From NCBI RefSeq assembly GCF_000292525.1, contig NZ_AEYF01000021.1, forward strand, positions 1 to 64,000: a DNA stretch of 64,000 nucleotides. The letters are read 5' to 3'. Shown here one piece after another: positions 8,567 to 18,244 of the stretch. This stretch comes from Rhizobium sp. CCGE 510. GTDB lineage: Bacteria; Pseudomonadota; Alphaproteobacteria; Rhizobiales; Rhizobiaceae. Positions within the stretch are counted from its first letter, which is position 1. Each line of letters opens with the position of its first letter. The notes beneath the pieces are model-generated. The model saw only the letters and a program-made list of their open reading frames with translations, made no database searches and was not told the origin of the DNA. The translations under genes were made by a program, and so were the position numbers.

Positions 8567-9258
8567 GATTCATTGCGTCTACCCATTCGCCATTCGGAAG
8601 CCTTGTCCTCGCGGCAAACGATGTACTCGACGAGCTTCTCTACCTCCTCGATGGCTTGGAAAAGATCGGTTTCGGTGACCTCAACACGGCGACCGAACCA
8701 TGAGGAGGGATCCTCCGGGTCAAGCTCTTCCTTGTCGCCGCCTACAAAGAAGAGGCGTGGGTGCTTCCGAATCGTAGTCTCGTCGTAGTAGGCATCGAAT
8801 CCCGAGTAGTCGTCCATGTGCTGGGTGATGTTGCGGGCCAGAACCACCTGTTCGATGATCGCGAGGTCTGCGGGGCAGTCGCTCCAATCGGTGTCGAGGA
8901 TCTCGGAGAGGACGCCTTTGTAGCCCGTGACGAAACCCTGCTTGAAGAGGGTCTTCTTCGCCTCGGCGCTCGGCTTGAATCTGAACTCGCGTTCAAAGTT
9001 CATGAAGGCGATCTTAAGCGAGTTCGACAGCATCGAGAGACATGAGTAGCCCAGCACATTGAGCGCCATCTCGGCCTCGAGCCATTCCACAAGATACGGC
9101 GGCTCGCCGCTTTCGATGTCGTACTCGCTTGGCGGCTCGTCGAAAGGCGGCATCTTTTCGTCGATTGCTCTCTGGATCGCGATGAACGGCTTGCAACCCT
9201 CCCGATAGTACATTCTGATGAAGTTAGTGCGCAGGTCGGCGAAATATTTGACGTCCAT
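8563..9258 (-). CDS. Hypothetical protein, possible HEPN-like fold
   Basis: A 231-residue, largely helical, acidic protein of no family I can name. It contains the sequence ARNITQH at about residues 140 to 146, which fits the R-x4-6-H signature with N after R seen in HEPN ribonucleases; one match to a short motif is weak evidence. The start at 9258 is chosen because GAGGAG lies 4 bases upstream; the longer frame (to 9312) has no such site. It stands convergent to the DUF4062 operon and would be a single-gene unit. In an island of this kind a toxin-like RNase is plausible. Confidence 0.6.
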   Translation of the reverse strand: MDVKYFADLRTNFIRMYYREGCKPFIAIQRAIDEKMPPFDEPPSEYDIESGEPPYLVEWLEAEMALNVLGYSCLSMLSNSLKIAFMNFEREFRFKPSAEAKKTLFKQGFVTGYKGVLSEILDTDWSDCPADLAIIEQVVLARNITQHMDDYSGFDAYYDETTIRKHPRLFFVGGDKEELDPEDPSSWFGRRVEVTETDLFQAIEEVEKLVEYIVCREDKASEWRMGRRNES

Positions 9259-9419
9259 GTGCTCCTCGCGAAATGTTGAAACGATCAGTCGGTCCAAAAG
9301 ACTTATAAGCACCGAGCATAAATTATGACCGGCCTTCGTCTACCGCCGTTCCGGCGCTCCAATTTTCTCATCCCAACATCACCGACGATGAAGCTCGTGG
9401 AGCGGCTGAGTGATGATCC

Positions 9420-9625
9420 ATTGAGCTGAGCTACAGCCTTTGTGAGGAATGTTGCAAGCACCGCCAGCATGTGGTCGTCCGCCAGATCGACGAGCGCCGC
9501 CGCCACTTCTTGCGGTTTACAGCCCGCCTCGACGCGACCATGGCGAAGGCGTCGTCCATCGCTTCCTGACACTTCAGGGAACGATCGGGATGTCCGGGGA
9601 ATAGAGGGGAAGGTAAGCGGGCCAT
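9420..9625 (-). pseudogene. Small conserved rhizobial protein, frameshifted
   Basis: One frame starts with ATG at 9625 and gives LFPGHPDRSLKCQEAMDDAF. After a one-base shift near 9540 the next frame gives EAGCKPQEVAAALVDLADDH. Together these match a small rhizobial family I remember, with an FPGHPDRS start and an acidic helix ending in LADNHM-like residues. The gene is broken. The rest of the 645-base gap between 9313 and 9958 also looks like decayed coding sequence without an identifiable gene. Confidence 0.45.
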
Positions 9626-9958
9626 GACAGAGAGATGTCGTCCGTTTTTCGACCGTCAAGGCGCCCACCCTTGCTATCGCTGCCTGCGTCACTATCTCTA
9701 TTCCGACCACCAGTAGCTGATATCGTCGCCGCCGACCGTGACCAGGTCTACGGATTCGCCTTGACATGTGGCGAATAGAGCCGGGCCCGGACGGCGCCGT
9801 CCGGCGTCATGACGGCTGAGCCGTGGCGGTCGCCGAACGCCTGGAAGATGCCGGGAAACCCGTTCGTCACTCTTGTTGTCAACCTCTGAGAAGTCGAGCA
9901 ATACGCCGGGATGGGTTCGAAGAGATCACAGATCTATCACCCAAGTCGAGAAAACAAT

Positions 9959-10876
9959 TCAAATCAGTTCGGCTTCGAGCAGGGTACTGAATTCGGCTTC
10001 GAATGCTTCTAGTCTCGCCGAAAGCATTGCTGAGAAAGCGTGCTCGATCCCGGTTTGGCGGCGTAGGCTTAGAATTCCATCTTCCGCGATTTTCATGAAT
10101 ATCTCACGGCGCGGGTCAACGAGCTCCATTGCTGCCGTCGCCACTTCTCGGATCAAGCGTATTTGGGCGTCAAACGACTGCCGGATTTCCAGCCGACTTT
10201 GTACCAGCCCTATGCGGTTTAATGCGTAGATAAGGATGGACGCAGTTGCGCGGGGACATTCGCTTCCAAGCAGATCGACCACCGGCAATACCACGGATAC
10301 ATCAGCCTGCGGCCAATGCAGGTGGTTTTTTGGATCCGTTCGGGTGGGATCGATCAACGCGGGGCTCTCTATGGTGTTCGGGTCAATTTCCGGGTCCGCC
10401 CAAACACCGTCCAAGGTAGGGAAGGCGTCTTGCTTTCCGCCAGGTTCCGTATCTCCTATCGACGCGAACGCAGCTTCGAGTTGGGCGAGCGTCATGACAG
10501 CGTCCGCCGATATTTGACCTCTGCGGCGGTTGCAGTCGATGCAGGATGGAAGAAGATTGTTCCAATCGGCGGCGAGCCACCAGTAGCCGCGGTGATCGTC
10601 CCTCTCCTGAATGCCGCCCTTGGGTCGGTAGTGCTCGACGTCCATCGGCTGGCCACCCTCATAACGAAGCTCGCAGTAGGCGCATTTGCCGTGAAAGAGG
10701 TTGCGAAGGGCCAGCGCAACGTCGTCAGCTTTATAGGCTTTGAAAGGATACGCCTTCTTGTGAGGCGGCACCTTTGCATAGTACGCCTTCGCCTTGGCGT
10801 ATTCCTTGAGTCCCCCGCCATCGGCAGCACTCAAGCTTTCGGGCGCGGGTCTCGTAGAGCGGTCAACGTACCTCAT
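9959..10876 (-). CDS. HNH endonuclease (second gene of Septu-like operon)
   Basis: A 305-residue protein with an N-terminal HNH nuclease of the TIGR02646/PtuB type: a zinc-binding CAYCE near residue 66, the catalytic DVEHYRPKG near 79, then WNNLLPSCIDCNRRRG with the second CxxC pair. The C-terminal half is helical and unassigned. It opens with MRYVDRS, the same residues that open the upstream HNH-ATPase protein, so the two nuclease modules are related. Its ATG overlaps the upstream stop by 4 bases. In Septu, an HNH protein works with an ATPase to cut phage or tRNA targets; here both subunits carry an HNH domain. Confidence 0.85.
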   Translation of the reverse strand: MRYVDRSTRPAPESLSAADGGGLKEYAKAKAYYAKVPPHKKAYPFKAYKADDVALALRNLFHGKCAYCELRYEGGQPMDVEHYRPKGGIQERDDHRGYWWLAADWNNLLPSCIDCNRRRGQISADAVMTLAQLEAAFASIGDTEPGGKQDAFPTLDGVWADPEIDPNTIESPALIDPTRTDPKNHLHWPQADVSVVLPVVDLLGSECPRATASILIYALNRIGLVQSRLEIRQSFDAQIRLIREVATAAMELVDPRREIFMKIAEDGILSLRRQTGIEHAFSAMLSARLEAFEAEFSTLLEAELI

Positions 10877-13023
10877 GCGCCATCCAAAGGTTTGCGGAAA
10901 GCACCGAGCATGCGCTCCACCACTTCTTTTCTGGAGCTTGATCTTTCAATCGGAGGCAGGTCTCGTCGCTCCGACAGGAAACGGCCTAGCGCTTCCTGAA
11001 TAATCTGATCCGCGGCCGTGTCGCCAAGAACCAAAGTGCTACGAAGCGCTTGACCAAGCCGGCTTGCATCTTCTTGAGCCCGTTGGTCTCCGGAGTTCGC
11101 CCTGGTTAGCGCCTCGACATAGTCAGTCAGGTTTGCCTCGATCTCGGGGTCCGCTGTGCTGTTGAGCCCAAAATAATCCGACGTCAGGATTTGCTCTGCC
11201 CGCATGCCGGTTATATCAGGGAGGTCTTCCATCACCGCGATTTGTCGGTCTACGTCTTTGAAAAGCACGATCACTTCACCGTTCTCCATGCCGCGGAGGC
11301 ACAATGGGTCGTGGGTCGTTGCGATGAACGTGACATTGGGCATGGCGCGTCTGAGAGCTGACATAACCCTCATTTTCCAGCGGGGATGCAGATGGGTTTC
11401 CACTTCGTCGATCAGTACGACGCCGCGAGCGTTCTCCAGCTCAGGCTGGTCTTGCAAAAGTTCACGCATAATGTCGACAGCCATGGCGAACAGAGAGCGG
11501 TATCCCTCGCTCAGTCGGCCGACGGGTTCAAGTCGACCCTGCACTCGCACGCAAACGCCCATTAGCTCATCGAGAACGAGGTCATCGCTCTCTCGAAGCG
11601 CAAGGATCTCCCGAAGCCCGCGGGCGACCGCATTGAACTTGTTGGACTCGCTCACCGCGATCTCGCGCAACCACGCAGCCGGGTCTGGAAGAGCAACGGC
11701 TGGGTGGAAGAGGCTCCGGACGCGGGCAGATTTCGACTTTAACCAGGGCGCGCCGTCCTTTGAATAGCGGCGGGGGCCGTAGCCAATCACGACAGATCGC
11801 GGCTGAGGAGTACTTTCGATGCGTCTCTTTAGCGGATCGACATTCAAGACTGCTGGCTCTGGACGATCATGGAAGCTGATCTTCACAGATACCGGCTCAG
11901 TGTCTACCAGCTCAAGCCGCTGCGCGCCTTTGCGACGCAACAGATCCTCCGCCTCGACCAAACCAGAGGATTCACGCTCGCTAAGCATCGTCAGTGCTAT
12001 GGCTTCAAGTACGGAACTCTTCCCAGCCGCGTTCTCACCAAGAAGCATAAGCGCGCCGGCCGTTCCTTTGTCTTTTCTGAGAGGAGGAACATGAAGGGTT
12101 AGGTTGCCAATACTCTTGAAATTGTTGATCTCGACTACGCTGATGGCAGCCGGAGCAGGAGGTCGAACCTCATGCGCCGGTCTCATCACCCGAGAAGGAT
12201 TATAGTCTGGCTCGAAGGCATCAGACCCTTCTCGTAACTGTGCGGCCGCGCTCCGAAGCGCATTCTCCTCGACACGGTATAATTCCTGCATCAGCCTTTG
12301 TCCCGAGGGACCGTATCTCCGCCACGCAGGACGACGCCCGATCGCCGTTTCGAGAAGTAGACTTAGGTACTGGGTCGCCGCTCCGGAAAATTCTGCTTCC
12401 GGCTCGATAAAAGTTTCCAGAGCAGGGCTGTTTTGCAAACCGAATTCGAGCCGTGTTATGATCCTTTCAATAACCTCGTTGCGCCTCCAAACCAGGTTCT
12501 TCCTGTTGAGATCGAGGTACCCGATCGTTCCTTGTCCCTTGTCCGTCAGCGGTTGATAGCGGCCATCAGAGCAGAACCGCAGATGCGCCCTTGGATCGTC
12601 GAAACACGGGTCGACAAACAGGACGTGTTCGAAAGCACGGGCCTCTCCAATCGTTGAAAATGGAGGGGCAGGCGCCGCCGCCATGGGAAATGCCCCACCC
12701 TTTCTGCGATCGCACTCGAAACATGTTGGGTAGAGGTTTTCCCAATCGTAGGCGAGCCACGGATACAGAGATTTGGGGCGGAAGTGGTCGATCGTGTTGG
12801 CTGAGCGACTCTCGCAGTAGGCGCATTTATGGAAGAAGAGCTCAGATAGAGCCTGAGGAACTTCGGACCGGTGAATGATGGATTCGTCGTATGGACTCCG
12901 CCGCTGTGCCTTTTCGTCCTCCGACCGTCTCATAAATCGCTGCACGTCCTCGATCGCGGCTCTTACTCGATCAGATAGCAGTGCTTTCGGTACAGACGTC
13001 CTGCTCCGATCGACGTAGCGCAT
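10873..13023 (-). CDS. HNH endonuclease fused to AAA/SMC-like ATPase (Septu-like)
   Basis: A 716-residue fusion. Residues about 60 to 110 form an HNH nuclease with CAYCE, TIDHFRPKS and LYPTCFECDRRKG. From about residue 290 an OLD/PtuA-type ATPase follows, with Walker A LLGENAAGKSSVLEA, Walker B GVVLIDEVETHLHP and the switch histidine in FIATTHDPL. Classical PtuA lacks the nuclease and PtuB supplies it, so this is a fused version that also keeps a separate HNH partner downstream. The start at 13023 has GAGGAG 5 bases upstream; the in-frame GTG at 13029 overlaps that site. Predicted to sense invading DNA or nucleotide levels through its ATPase and cleave nucleic acid; the target is unknown. Confidence 0.85.
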   Translation of the reverse strand: MRYVDRSRTSVPKALLSDRVRAAIEDVQRFMRRSEDEKAQRRSPYDESIIHRSEVPQALSELFFHKCAYCESRSANTIDHFRPKSLYPWLAYDWENLYPTCFECDRRKGGAFPMAAAPAPPFSTIGEARAFEHVLFVDPCFDDPRAHLRFCSDGRYQPLTDKGQGTIGYLDLNRKNLVWRRNEVIERIITRLEFGLQNSPALETFIEPEAEFSGAATQYLSLLLETAIGRRPAWRRYGPSGQRLMQELYRVEENALRSAAAQLREGSDAFEPDYNPSRVMRPAHEVRPPAPAAISVVEINNFKSIGNLTLHVPPLRKDKGTAGALMLLGENAAGKSSVLEAIALTMLSERESSGLVEAEDLLRRKGAQRLELVDTEPVSVKISFHDRPEPAVLNVDPLKRRIESTPQPRSVVIGYGPRRYSKDGAPWLKSKSARVRSLFHPAVALPDPAAWLREIAVSESNKFNAVARGLREILALRESDDLVLDELMGVCVRVQGRLEPVGRLSEGYRSLFAMAVDIMRELLQDQPELENARGVVLIDEVETHLHPRWKMRVMSALRRAMPNVTFIATTHDPLCLRGMENGEVIVLFKDVDRQIAVMEDLPDITGMRAEQILTSDYFGLNSTADPEIEANLTDYVEALTRANSGDQRAQEDASRLGQALRSTLVLGDTAADQIIQEALGRFLSERRDLPPIERSSSRKEVVERMLGAFRKPLDGA

Positions 13024-13345
13024 ATTCACTCCTCACCAGGACGATGGACCACCCGGAGTGCGATTCGTCCGGATCACGGATCGGCATACATTTAGCAGTC
13101 GACACTTGCAATCTCAGGTAGGTTTCAATGGCGACCGTCGAATTGCGGTCTCGCTGGCGATTTCGCCAGAGAGCAGGACGGCGATCGACGAAATCTCCTC
13201 GGCATAATCTGTTGGTGACTGGACGGCGGTCCAATAGCAACGTCTTTGTCAGCTCCGGGATGTTGTCCTGTCTTTGCTACGAGGTAGGTTTGCATTAACT
13301 CTATCGATCTTTCATCTGAGTTGGTTGTAACGATCGGCGGAGCCT
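13024..13345. other. Divergent intergenic region
   Basis: About 320 bases between the starts of two divergent genes. It must hold both promoters. No hairpin, repeat or small gene with a ribosome site stood out. Confidence 0.4.
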
Positions 13346-14035
13346 ATGCACAGGAAAGCATGCGATTTGACTGCCGGTGCCTTCAGGCTGATCGGCCCCC
13401 AATACCAGCCTTTGATAAATGCTATAAAGCGGGCGCAGGCGGCAGAATCAGTAAGCCTAGACCTTCACTCTGTCCAAGATTCGCTCGATGCGCTGATCGA
13501 GCGAGGCAAGGAGTTGAAGGCCGAGATGGAAGACATCGTAGCGCCTGCACTGCTGACTCACGCTATCGTTCTTTACGTCCGCGCATCCTCGTCCTCGAGT
13601 GAGCGCTTCAAAGTCGGTTTCGAGGGGGCGTTCAGCCCCGAGCAGCGCGACGCGCACAACGTTATCGTGAGATTGCGCGACAAGTGTGTTGCCCACTTTG
13701 GGGAAGACAATGGCAACTGGAATAGCGAAAAGCTTCTTTACATCGAAAACGGCGAGAGCAACTCACTCAACTTCGTCCACAAGCGCACCCATGTTGACTT
13801 CTATGTGGTGATGATAATGAAAAATCTACTGGAGACTGCAATCCCGTCCGTAATTGACCGAAGGGCGCGAGCTATCGATAAGGTGGACGAAGAAATCCAG
13901 AAACTTAGCGCGGCGGACGCCAGCCAGCTCCTTTCGGTGCCATTTGAAGAATCTTCGTTCTTCAAGAGCAAAGGGCTTGGTGAACGTTTTTGGGACAGCG
14001 ACTCGTATTCATCCACTGTAAAGGTCAGGATCTAA
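13346..14035 (+). CDS. Hypothetical protein, possible HEPN-like (AbiU2-like) protein
   Basis: A 229-residue protein, mostly helical. At about residues 112 to 120 it has RLRDKCVAHFG, which fits the R-x5-H pattern of HEPN/AbiU2-type proteins, where RDK followed by a histidine is common. No other motif is recognised. A HEPN ribonuclease or a non-toxic HEPN scaffold are both possible. It is transcribed alone, convergent to the AIPR gene, with 174 bases between their ends. Confidence 0.6.
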   Translation: MHRKACDLTAGAFRLIGPQYQPLINAIKRAQAAESVSLDLHSVQDSLDALIERGKELKAEMEDIVAPALLTHAIVLYVRASSSSSERFKVGFEGAFSPEQRDAHNVIVRLRDKCVAHFGEDNGNWNSEKLLYIENGESNSLNFVHKRTHVDFYVVMIMKNLLETAIPSVIDRRARAIDKVDEEIQKLSAADASQLLSVPFEESSFFKSKGLGERFWDSDSYSSTVKVRI

Positions 14036-14209
14036 GCCGTTCTCCCTGCGAGGCAAGATTGAGCCTTGGCTGAAGACAGTTCATTGTGGGCCGCAGGACG
14101 TTTGACGCCCTTCGGGGACCGGCGAGAGTTGTCTTGCGACGCCTGACGGTCGATCTTGAGAAACGTTGGATCGAGGCTCTCCAATCCACGGATATCCGGG
14201 GCTGCGACG

Positions 14210-15886
14210 TCAGCTTTCGGGCTGAAGCTGGTCGAAGAGTGTCATCTGCCGGCCGTCCAGCTCCTCGACGATCCGCTCCTTGGTTTTCGAGCTGCGGAAG
14301 AGCTGATAATGGGCGGTTTTGGTCGGACGGCACGCGCGCGCTACGAGCGAGAGGGCTTGGAGCACGAGGTCTTGCGCGGCAGCTCCTGTAGGGATCTCCT
14401 TCTTGGAGTGCGTGAGTATCAGCGACGCAGCGTAGAGGATGAACCAGTGGCCGTAGACGAGGTATTGAGCCTCGCCAGGCCGGTCCTTGGCGTCACGCTG
14501 CTTGATCATGTGGTCGTCACGCATCGTCTCGATGATGGAATAAAGCTCGAAGATTCGGCAGAGCTCGTTAATTCCATAGTGCTCGTGGAAGATTAACCCG
14601 AAGCGGTCGCCAAAGATCGAATCCGAATCTGCCTTGGCTCGATCGGGCTCCCTCAGCTTATAGGCCAGCAGGATCTGGCCTAGCTTAAGTGCGTCGATGC
14701 GCCTGCTCGGCTCGACGTCTGGATGCGAGTTACGTTTCCGCTCAAAGAAGTAGCCGTTGTCGCGGAAGGCGGTTTCCAGGTTCCTGAGCGCCGGGTGGTT
14801 TGCGCGTAAATCTCGCGCCTGTATGCGGGCCTGACTGTTTGTCGCCACGGCCACGCGCTCGATGATGTCTGTTCGGTCTGTCGCGTAGATGCGGACGAGG
14901 ATCACGACATTGCGGAGATCGTCGGGGGAACGTCTATACGCTTCCATCAGGGAGTGTGAAGTCTGCGCTCCGTTTACGATCTGGAAGTCCTCGACCCTGA
15001 TAACAGGACTGACATGCGCCTTGTTGAAAGAATAGTTGCGGCAGGTGATGGTAACGCCATTGTTGAGGTACCAGAAAAGGTAGCTCTCCGACGACGATGC
15101 GGTCTCGATGATGTTGCTGTTGTAGCCGCCGTTGGTGCCCAAAAACACACGCAGGTTCTCATTGAAAAGATGTCTTTTGACGGACTTCCCGTCCTCGGTC
15201 TGGATCAGCTTAACAAAGGAAGCTGCGTCGACCGACGCGATGACGCCTCGCACGTCGCCGTCGATCCGCTCGAGTGTGTCTCGCCCGATCGCCTGCAGGA
15301 CGCCAGACTCCCGGCCACTAGCCGACTGTCCCAGGTCGCGGAGGAGGTCGCGTGCGGCGTACTGTTCGAATACAACGTTTGGCAGGTTCTTGATTGCGCT
15401 ACGCAGCAGGGCTTCTGCAGATTCGTGTAAGCATGCGCCATTGGTGCAGAATACGATGCGGTAGCGGCAAATTACCCCGCTACGATGCAGTTCCCAAATA
15501 CGCTTTGCAGCCTCACTGACCTGCAGATTGCCTCGGTCTGAAAGCCACTGGTCCTGGTCAAAGAGCGCCTGCACGAAGCGCACCACTTTCAGAGCTTCTC
15601 CTTCGTTTACGGTCCTGTCGGTCGTCTTGTGCGAGGTCCGGTGCTTTGACTGAATTATGAAGATTTCAGCGCTATCGTCTTGTTCTATGATCTCGATGGC
15701 ATCGACGCCCAGGTCGTTGCCGCCGTCGACAACCATCTCCGGGAAGTCCGTGGCACGATCGGGAAAGAACTGCTCCAACACAAGATAGAGAAACGAAGTT
15801 GATTGCGAACTCAGCTTATGACGCGCAGCGGTCCGGCGGACGCGCGCCTCTAGGATGTCCCACTCGATTGCTGTAACGGTCGGCAT
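14210..15886 (-). CDS. AIPR family abortive phage infection protein
   Basis: A 558-residue protein of the AIPR (abortive infection phage resistance) family. The N-terminal about 110 residues look like a Mrr/PD-(D/E)XK nuclease: the acidic residue in GGNDLGVDAIEI followed by IFIIQSKHR. The AIPR core from about residue 235 shows the family hallmarks ENLRVFLG, LFWYLNNGVTITC and VNGAQTSHSL. AIPR proteins block phage growth by an unclear, probably nucleolytic route. The gene is a single unit on the minus strand between a possible HEPN gene and recQ. Confidence 0.85.
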   Translation of the reverse strand: MPTVTAIEWDILEARVRRTAARHKLSSQSTSFLYLVLEQFFPDRATDFPEMVVDGGNDLGVDAIEIIEQDDSAEIFIIQSKHRTSHKTTDRTVNEGEALKVVRFVQALFDQDQWLSDRGNLQVSEAAKRIWELHRSGVICRYRIVFCTNGACLHESAEALLRSAIKNLPNVVFEQYAARDLLRDLGQSASGRESGVLQAIGRDTLERIDGDVRGVIASVDAASFVKLIQTEDGKSVKRHLFNENLRVFLGTNGGYNSNIIETASSSESYLFWYLNNGVTITCRNYSFNKAHVSPVIRVEDFQIVNGAQTSHSLMEAYRRSPDDLRNVVILVRIYATDRTDIIERVAVATNSQARIQARDLRANHPALRNLETAFRDNGYFFERKRNSHPDVEPSRRIDALKLGQILLAYKLREPDRAKADSDSIFGDRFGLIFHEHYGINELCRIFELYSIIETMRDDHMIKQRDAKDRPGEAQYLVYGHWFILYAASLILTHSKKEIPTGAAAQDLVLQALSLVARACRPTKTAHYQLFRSSKTKERIVEELDGRQMTLFDQLQPES

Positions 15887-16357
15887 CGAATCCTTTCGAT
15901 CTCTTTGAAGGTTACAATATATTGCAGCCCAAGAAGTTAAACTTCGGGTTGCTGCTGTACACAGGTAAATCGGACTGTCGCGGATGTGGAACGAAAGGTC
16001 GAGGACTTCGATGCAGGAGCCGTGACGCCGTATGCCTTGCGCACATCTGCACCCAGACGTTCCTAATCCTTGTCGCGTGCCAGCACCTGAGAGCGCGCGA
16101 TAAGGGCTAGGCTTGATCCGAGATTCATCAGGTCCCGCCCGGATGTCGATAAGGGATTGGAGCGGAGTATAACAATGGTGCGATCAAGATCCATCCGGAA
16201 GTCGCCGTATACGGCGCATCGAGTGCAATCGATGCGCTTGCGGCGTCAGAAGCTGTTGATAGGATGAACGGGTCGAGTCGTACGCACCGCCGCCGTGGTA
16301 GCCTGGAGGTGATCGATTCCAGGATCGCGGATTTTTCAAAGATATATAGCGGGTGGA
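15887..16357. other. Intergenic region before the island recQ, possible decayed ORF
   Basis: A 470-base gap. A frame from about 16165 to 16452 on the plus strand has a protein-like stretch (AIKIHPEVAVYGASSAIDAL) but lacks a clear start with a ribosome site and runs into the recQ gene in another frame. It may be the remnant of a phage-type gene. The promoters of AIPR and recQ must lie here. Confidence 0.3.
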
Positions 16358-18217
16358 ATGGCGACGTCGCAAAACAACACATTTGGAATGACTTACTCTC
16401 CAGAACTTGTCGATCCGTTGCAGGTGCTTCGGAACGTATGGGGGTATCCTGAATTTCGCGGGATGCAGGCTGATGTTGTTAACAACGTGATGTCGGGACG
16501 CGATACGCTTGTTCTGTTTCCCACGGGTAAGGGCAAGTCGCTATGCTTTCAACTCCCGGCACTTTGCATGCCGGGCACGGCGGTCGTCGTGTCGCCGCTC
16601 GTGGCTCTCATGCGAGATCAGGTCGAGGAACTGAAGGAACTGGGCGTCGCCGCAGGCGCATTGTGGTCGGAGCAGGCCCCGGAGGAGGCAGCGGAGGTCA
16701 GGCGTCGTCTGCGTGCCGGTGAGATGAAGCTGTTGTACGTCACGCCCGAACGTGTCGCGGCCGGTGGACTGCAGTCGATGCTCGGACCGGACGGCCTGTC
16801 CCTGATCGCCGTCGATGAAGCACATTGCATCAGTTTTTGGGGAAATAATTTCCGAAAGGACTACTTGGCGCTTGGACGCCTGAAGGAAATGTACCCCGGC
16901 GTTCCGATCGTCGCTCTCACCGCCACGGCGGATCCGCACACGCAGAAAGACATCGTCAAGCTGCTCAACATCGCCGGCGCCGAGGTCTACGTCGACAGCT
17001 TCGATAGAAAGAATATCAGCTACGAGATACTCCCTCGAAGCAATCCGCGGGCCCAGCTCCTGGACTTCTTGAAGAGGCACGAAGGCGAAAGCGGTATCGT
17101 CTACTGTCTATCCCGCAAGAAGGTCGAGGAGACCGTCGAGTGGTTGAACGAGAACGGCGTCCGCGCAAAGCACTACCACGCCAGGCTGGATCCTGCAGTC
17201 AAGGCGGCCAACCAGGACGCCTTCCGTCTTGAAGAGGGGCTTTGTCTGGTCGCCACAGTCGCTTTCGGGATGGGGATCAACAAGCCGAACGTTCGCTACG
17301 TCGCCCATCTCGATCTGCCATCATCGATCGAAAGCTACTACCAGGAGACGGGGCGCGCTGGTCGTGATGGCCTTCCGTCCGAGGCGTTCATGGTCTTCGG
17401 CATGCAGGACATTGTTCAACGCGGCCGGATGATCGAGGAGGGTGACGCTTCAGATCAGGTAAAGAGGATCGAACGCGCCAAGCTAAACGCGCTGGTCGGC
17501 ATCTGCGAGACGACGGCCTGCCGCCGACAGGCAATCCTCGGACACTTCGGCGAGCAACACCCTGGCAACTGCGGCAATTGCGACACATGCACGAAGCCGA
17601 TCGAGACCTGGGACGGGAGCGACGCAGCAATCAAGGCACTCGCGGCCATCTACCGGACTGGCGAAAGGTTCGGCGTCGGCCATGTCATCGACGTCCTCAT
17701 CGGGAAAACGACCGACAAGACCAAGAGGTTCGGACACGTGGATCTTGCTGTCTTCGGAGCGGGCAAGGAATTCAATGCTGCAAGCTGGCAGTCGATATAC
17801 AGGCAGCTTCTCGCCTTGAACCTTATTCGAGTCGAGCATGATGAATTCGGCGCGATGAAGCTGCAGGAATCAGCCGCCGCAGTGTTCAAGAAGGAAAGGT
17901 CGGTGACCCTTCGTCGCGATCGGTCCGTGGCCCGTGGCACGAAACGTAGCGTCGAGGCGTCGAACTACTCCTCTCGCTCCGGTCTGTCCGCGGACGACCG
18001 GGAGGTCTTCGAGGTTCTTCGGCAGGAGCGGCTCGCCATTGCCAAGGAACTCGGGGTCGCCCCCTATGTCATTTTCCCGGACACGACCCTGATCGCATTC
18101 GCGACAAGCCGGCCATCGACGCTTGACGAAATGCTGGAGATATCGGGCGTTGGTCCGACGAAGCTGGAGCGCTACGGCGCTCGGTTCCTGGAGGCCCTCG
18201 AAGTTGCCTTGCGGTGA
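16358..18217 (+). CDS. recQ: ATP-dependent DNA helicase RecQ, island copy with recoded aromatic loop
   Basis: A 619-residue full-length RecQ. It has a Walker A variant TGKGKS at 56 to 61, the DEAH box at 153 to 156, helicase motifs IV to VI ([14 protein letters not shown]), the zinc-binding cysteines (CRRQA... CGNCDTC) and a C-terminal HRDC domain. It unwinds forked DNA 3' to 5' in repair and replication restart. It is similar to, but clearly diverged from, the broken host recQ at 31674. The aromatic-rich loop just after DEAH, usually [11 protein letters not shown], reads [11 protein letters not shown] here; W, F and R stay but Q, H and P are changed. This is exactly where the host gene is interrupted. 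It probably replaces the lost host function. An alternative ATG lies at 16388. Confidence 0.9.
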   Translation: MATSQNNTFGMTYSPELVDPLQVLRNVWGYPEFRGMQADVVNNVMSGRDTLVLFPTGKGKSLCFQLPALCMPGTAVVVSPLVALMRDQVEELKELGVAAGALWSEQAPEEAAEVRRRLRAGEMKLLYVTPERVAAGGLQSMLGPDGLSLIAVDEAHCISFWGNNFRKDYLALGRLKEMYPGVPIVALTATADPHTQKDIVKLLNIAGAEVYVDSFDRKNISYEILPRSNPRAQLLDFLKRHEGESGIVYCLSRKKVEETVEWLNENGVRAKHYHARLDPAVKAANQDAFRLEEGLCLVATVAFGMGINKPNVRYVAHLDLPSSIESYYQETGRAGRDGLPSEAFMVFGMQDIVQRGRMIEEGDASDQVKRIERAKLNALVGICETTACRRQAILGHFGEQHPGNCGNCDTCTKPIETWDGSDAAIKALAAIYRTGERFGVGHVIDVLIGKTTDKTKRFGHVDLAVFGAGKEFNAASWQSIYRQLLALNLIRVEHDEFGAMKLQESAAAVFKKERSVTLRRDRSVARGTKRSVEASNYSSRSGLSADDREVFEVLRQERLAIAKELGVAPYVIFPDTTLIAFATSRPSTLDEMLEISGVGPTKLERYGARFLEALEVALR

Positions 18218-18244
18218 TGGCGACCAGGGCGTCGGAAGGGCATC

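Noticed and set aside
9640..9958. Minus-strand coding-like pieces (for example NGFPGIFQAFGDRHG)
   Set aside because: They look like remains of genes, but no family or complete frame could be established.
16264..16452. Plus-strand frame just before the island recQ
   Set aside because: It overlaps the recQ start in a different frame and has no ribosome site; kept only as a possible remnant in the intergenic entry.
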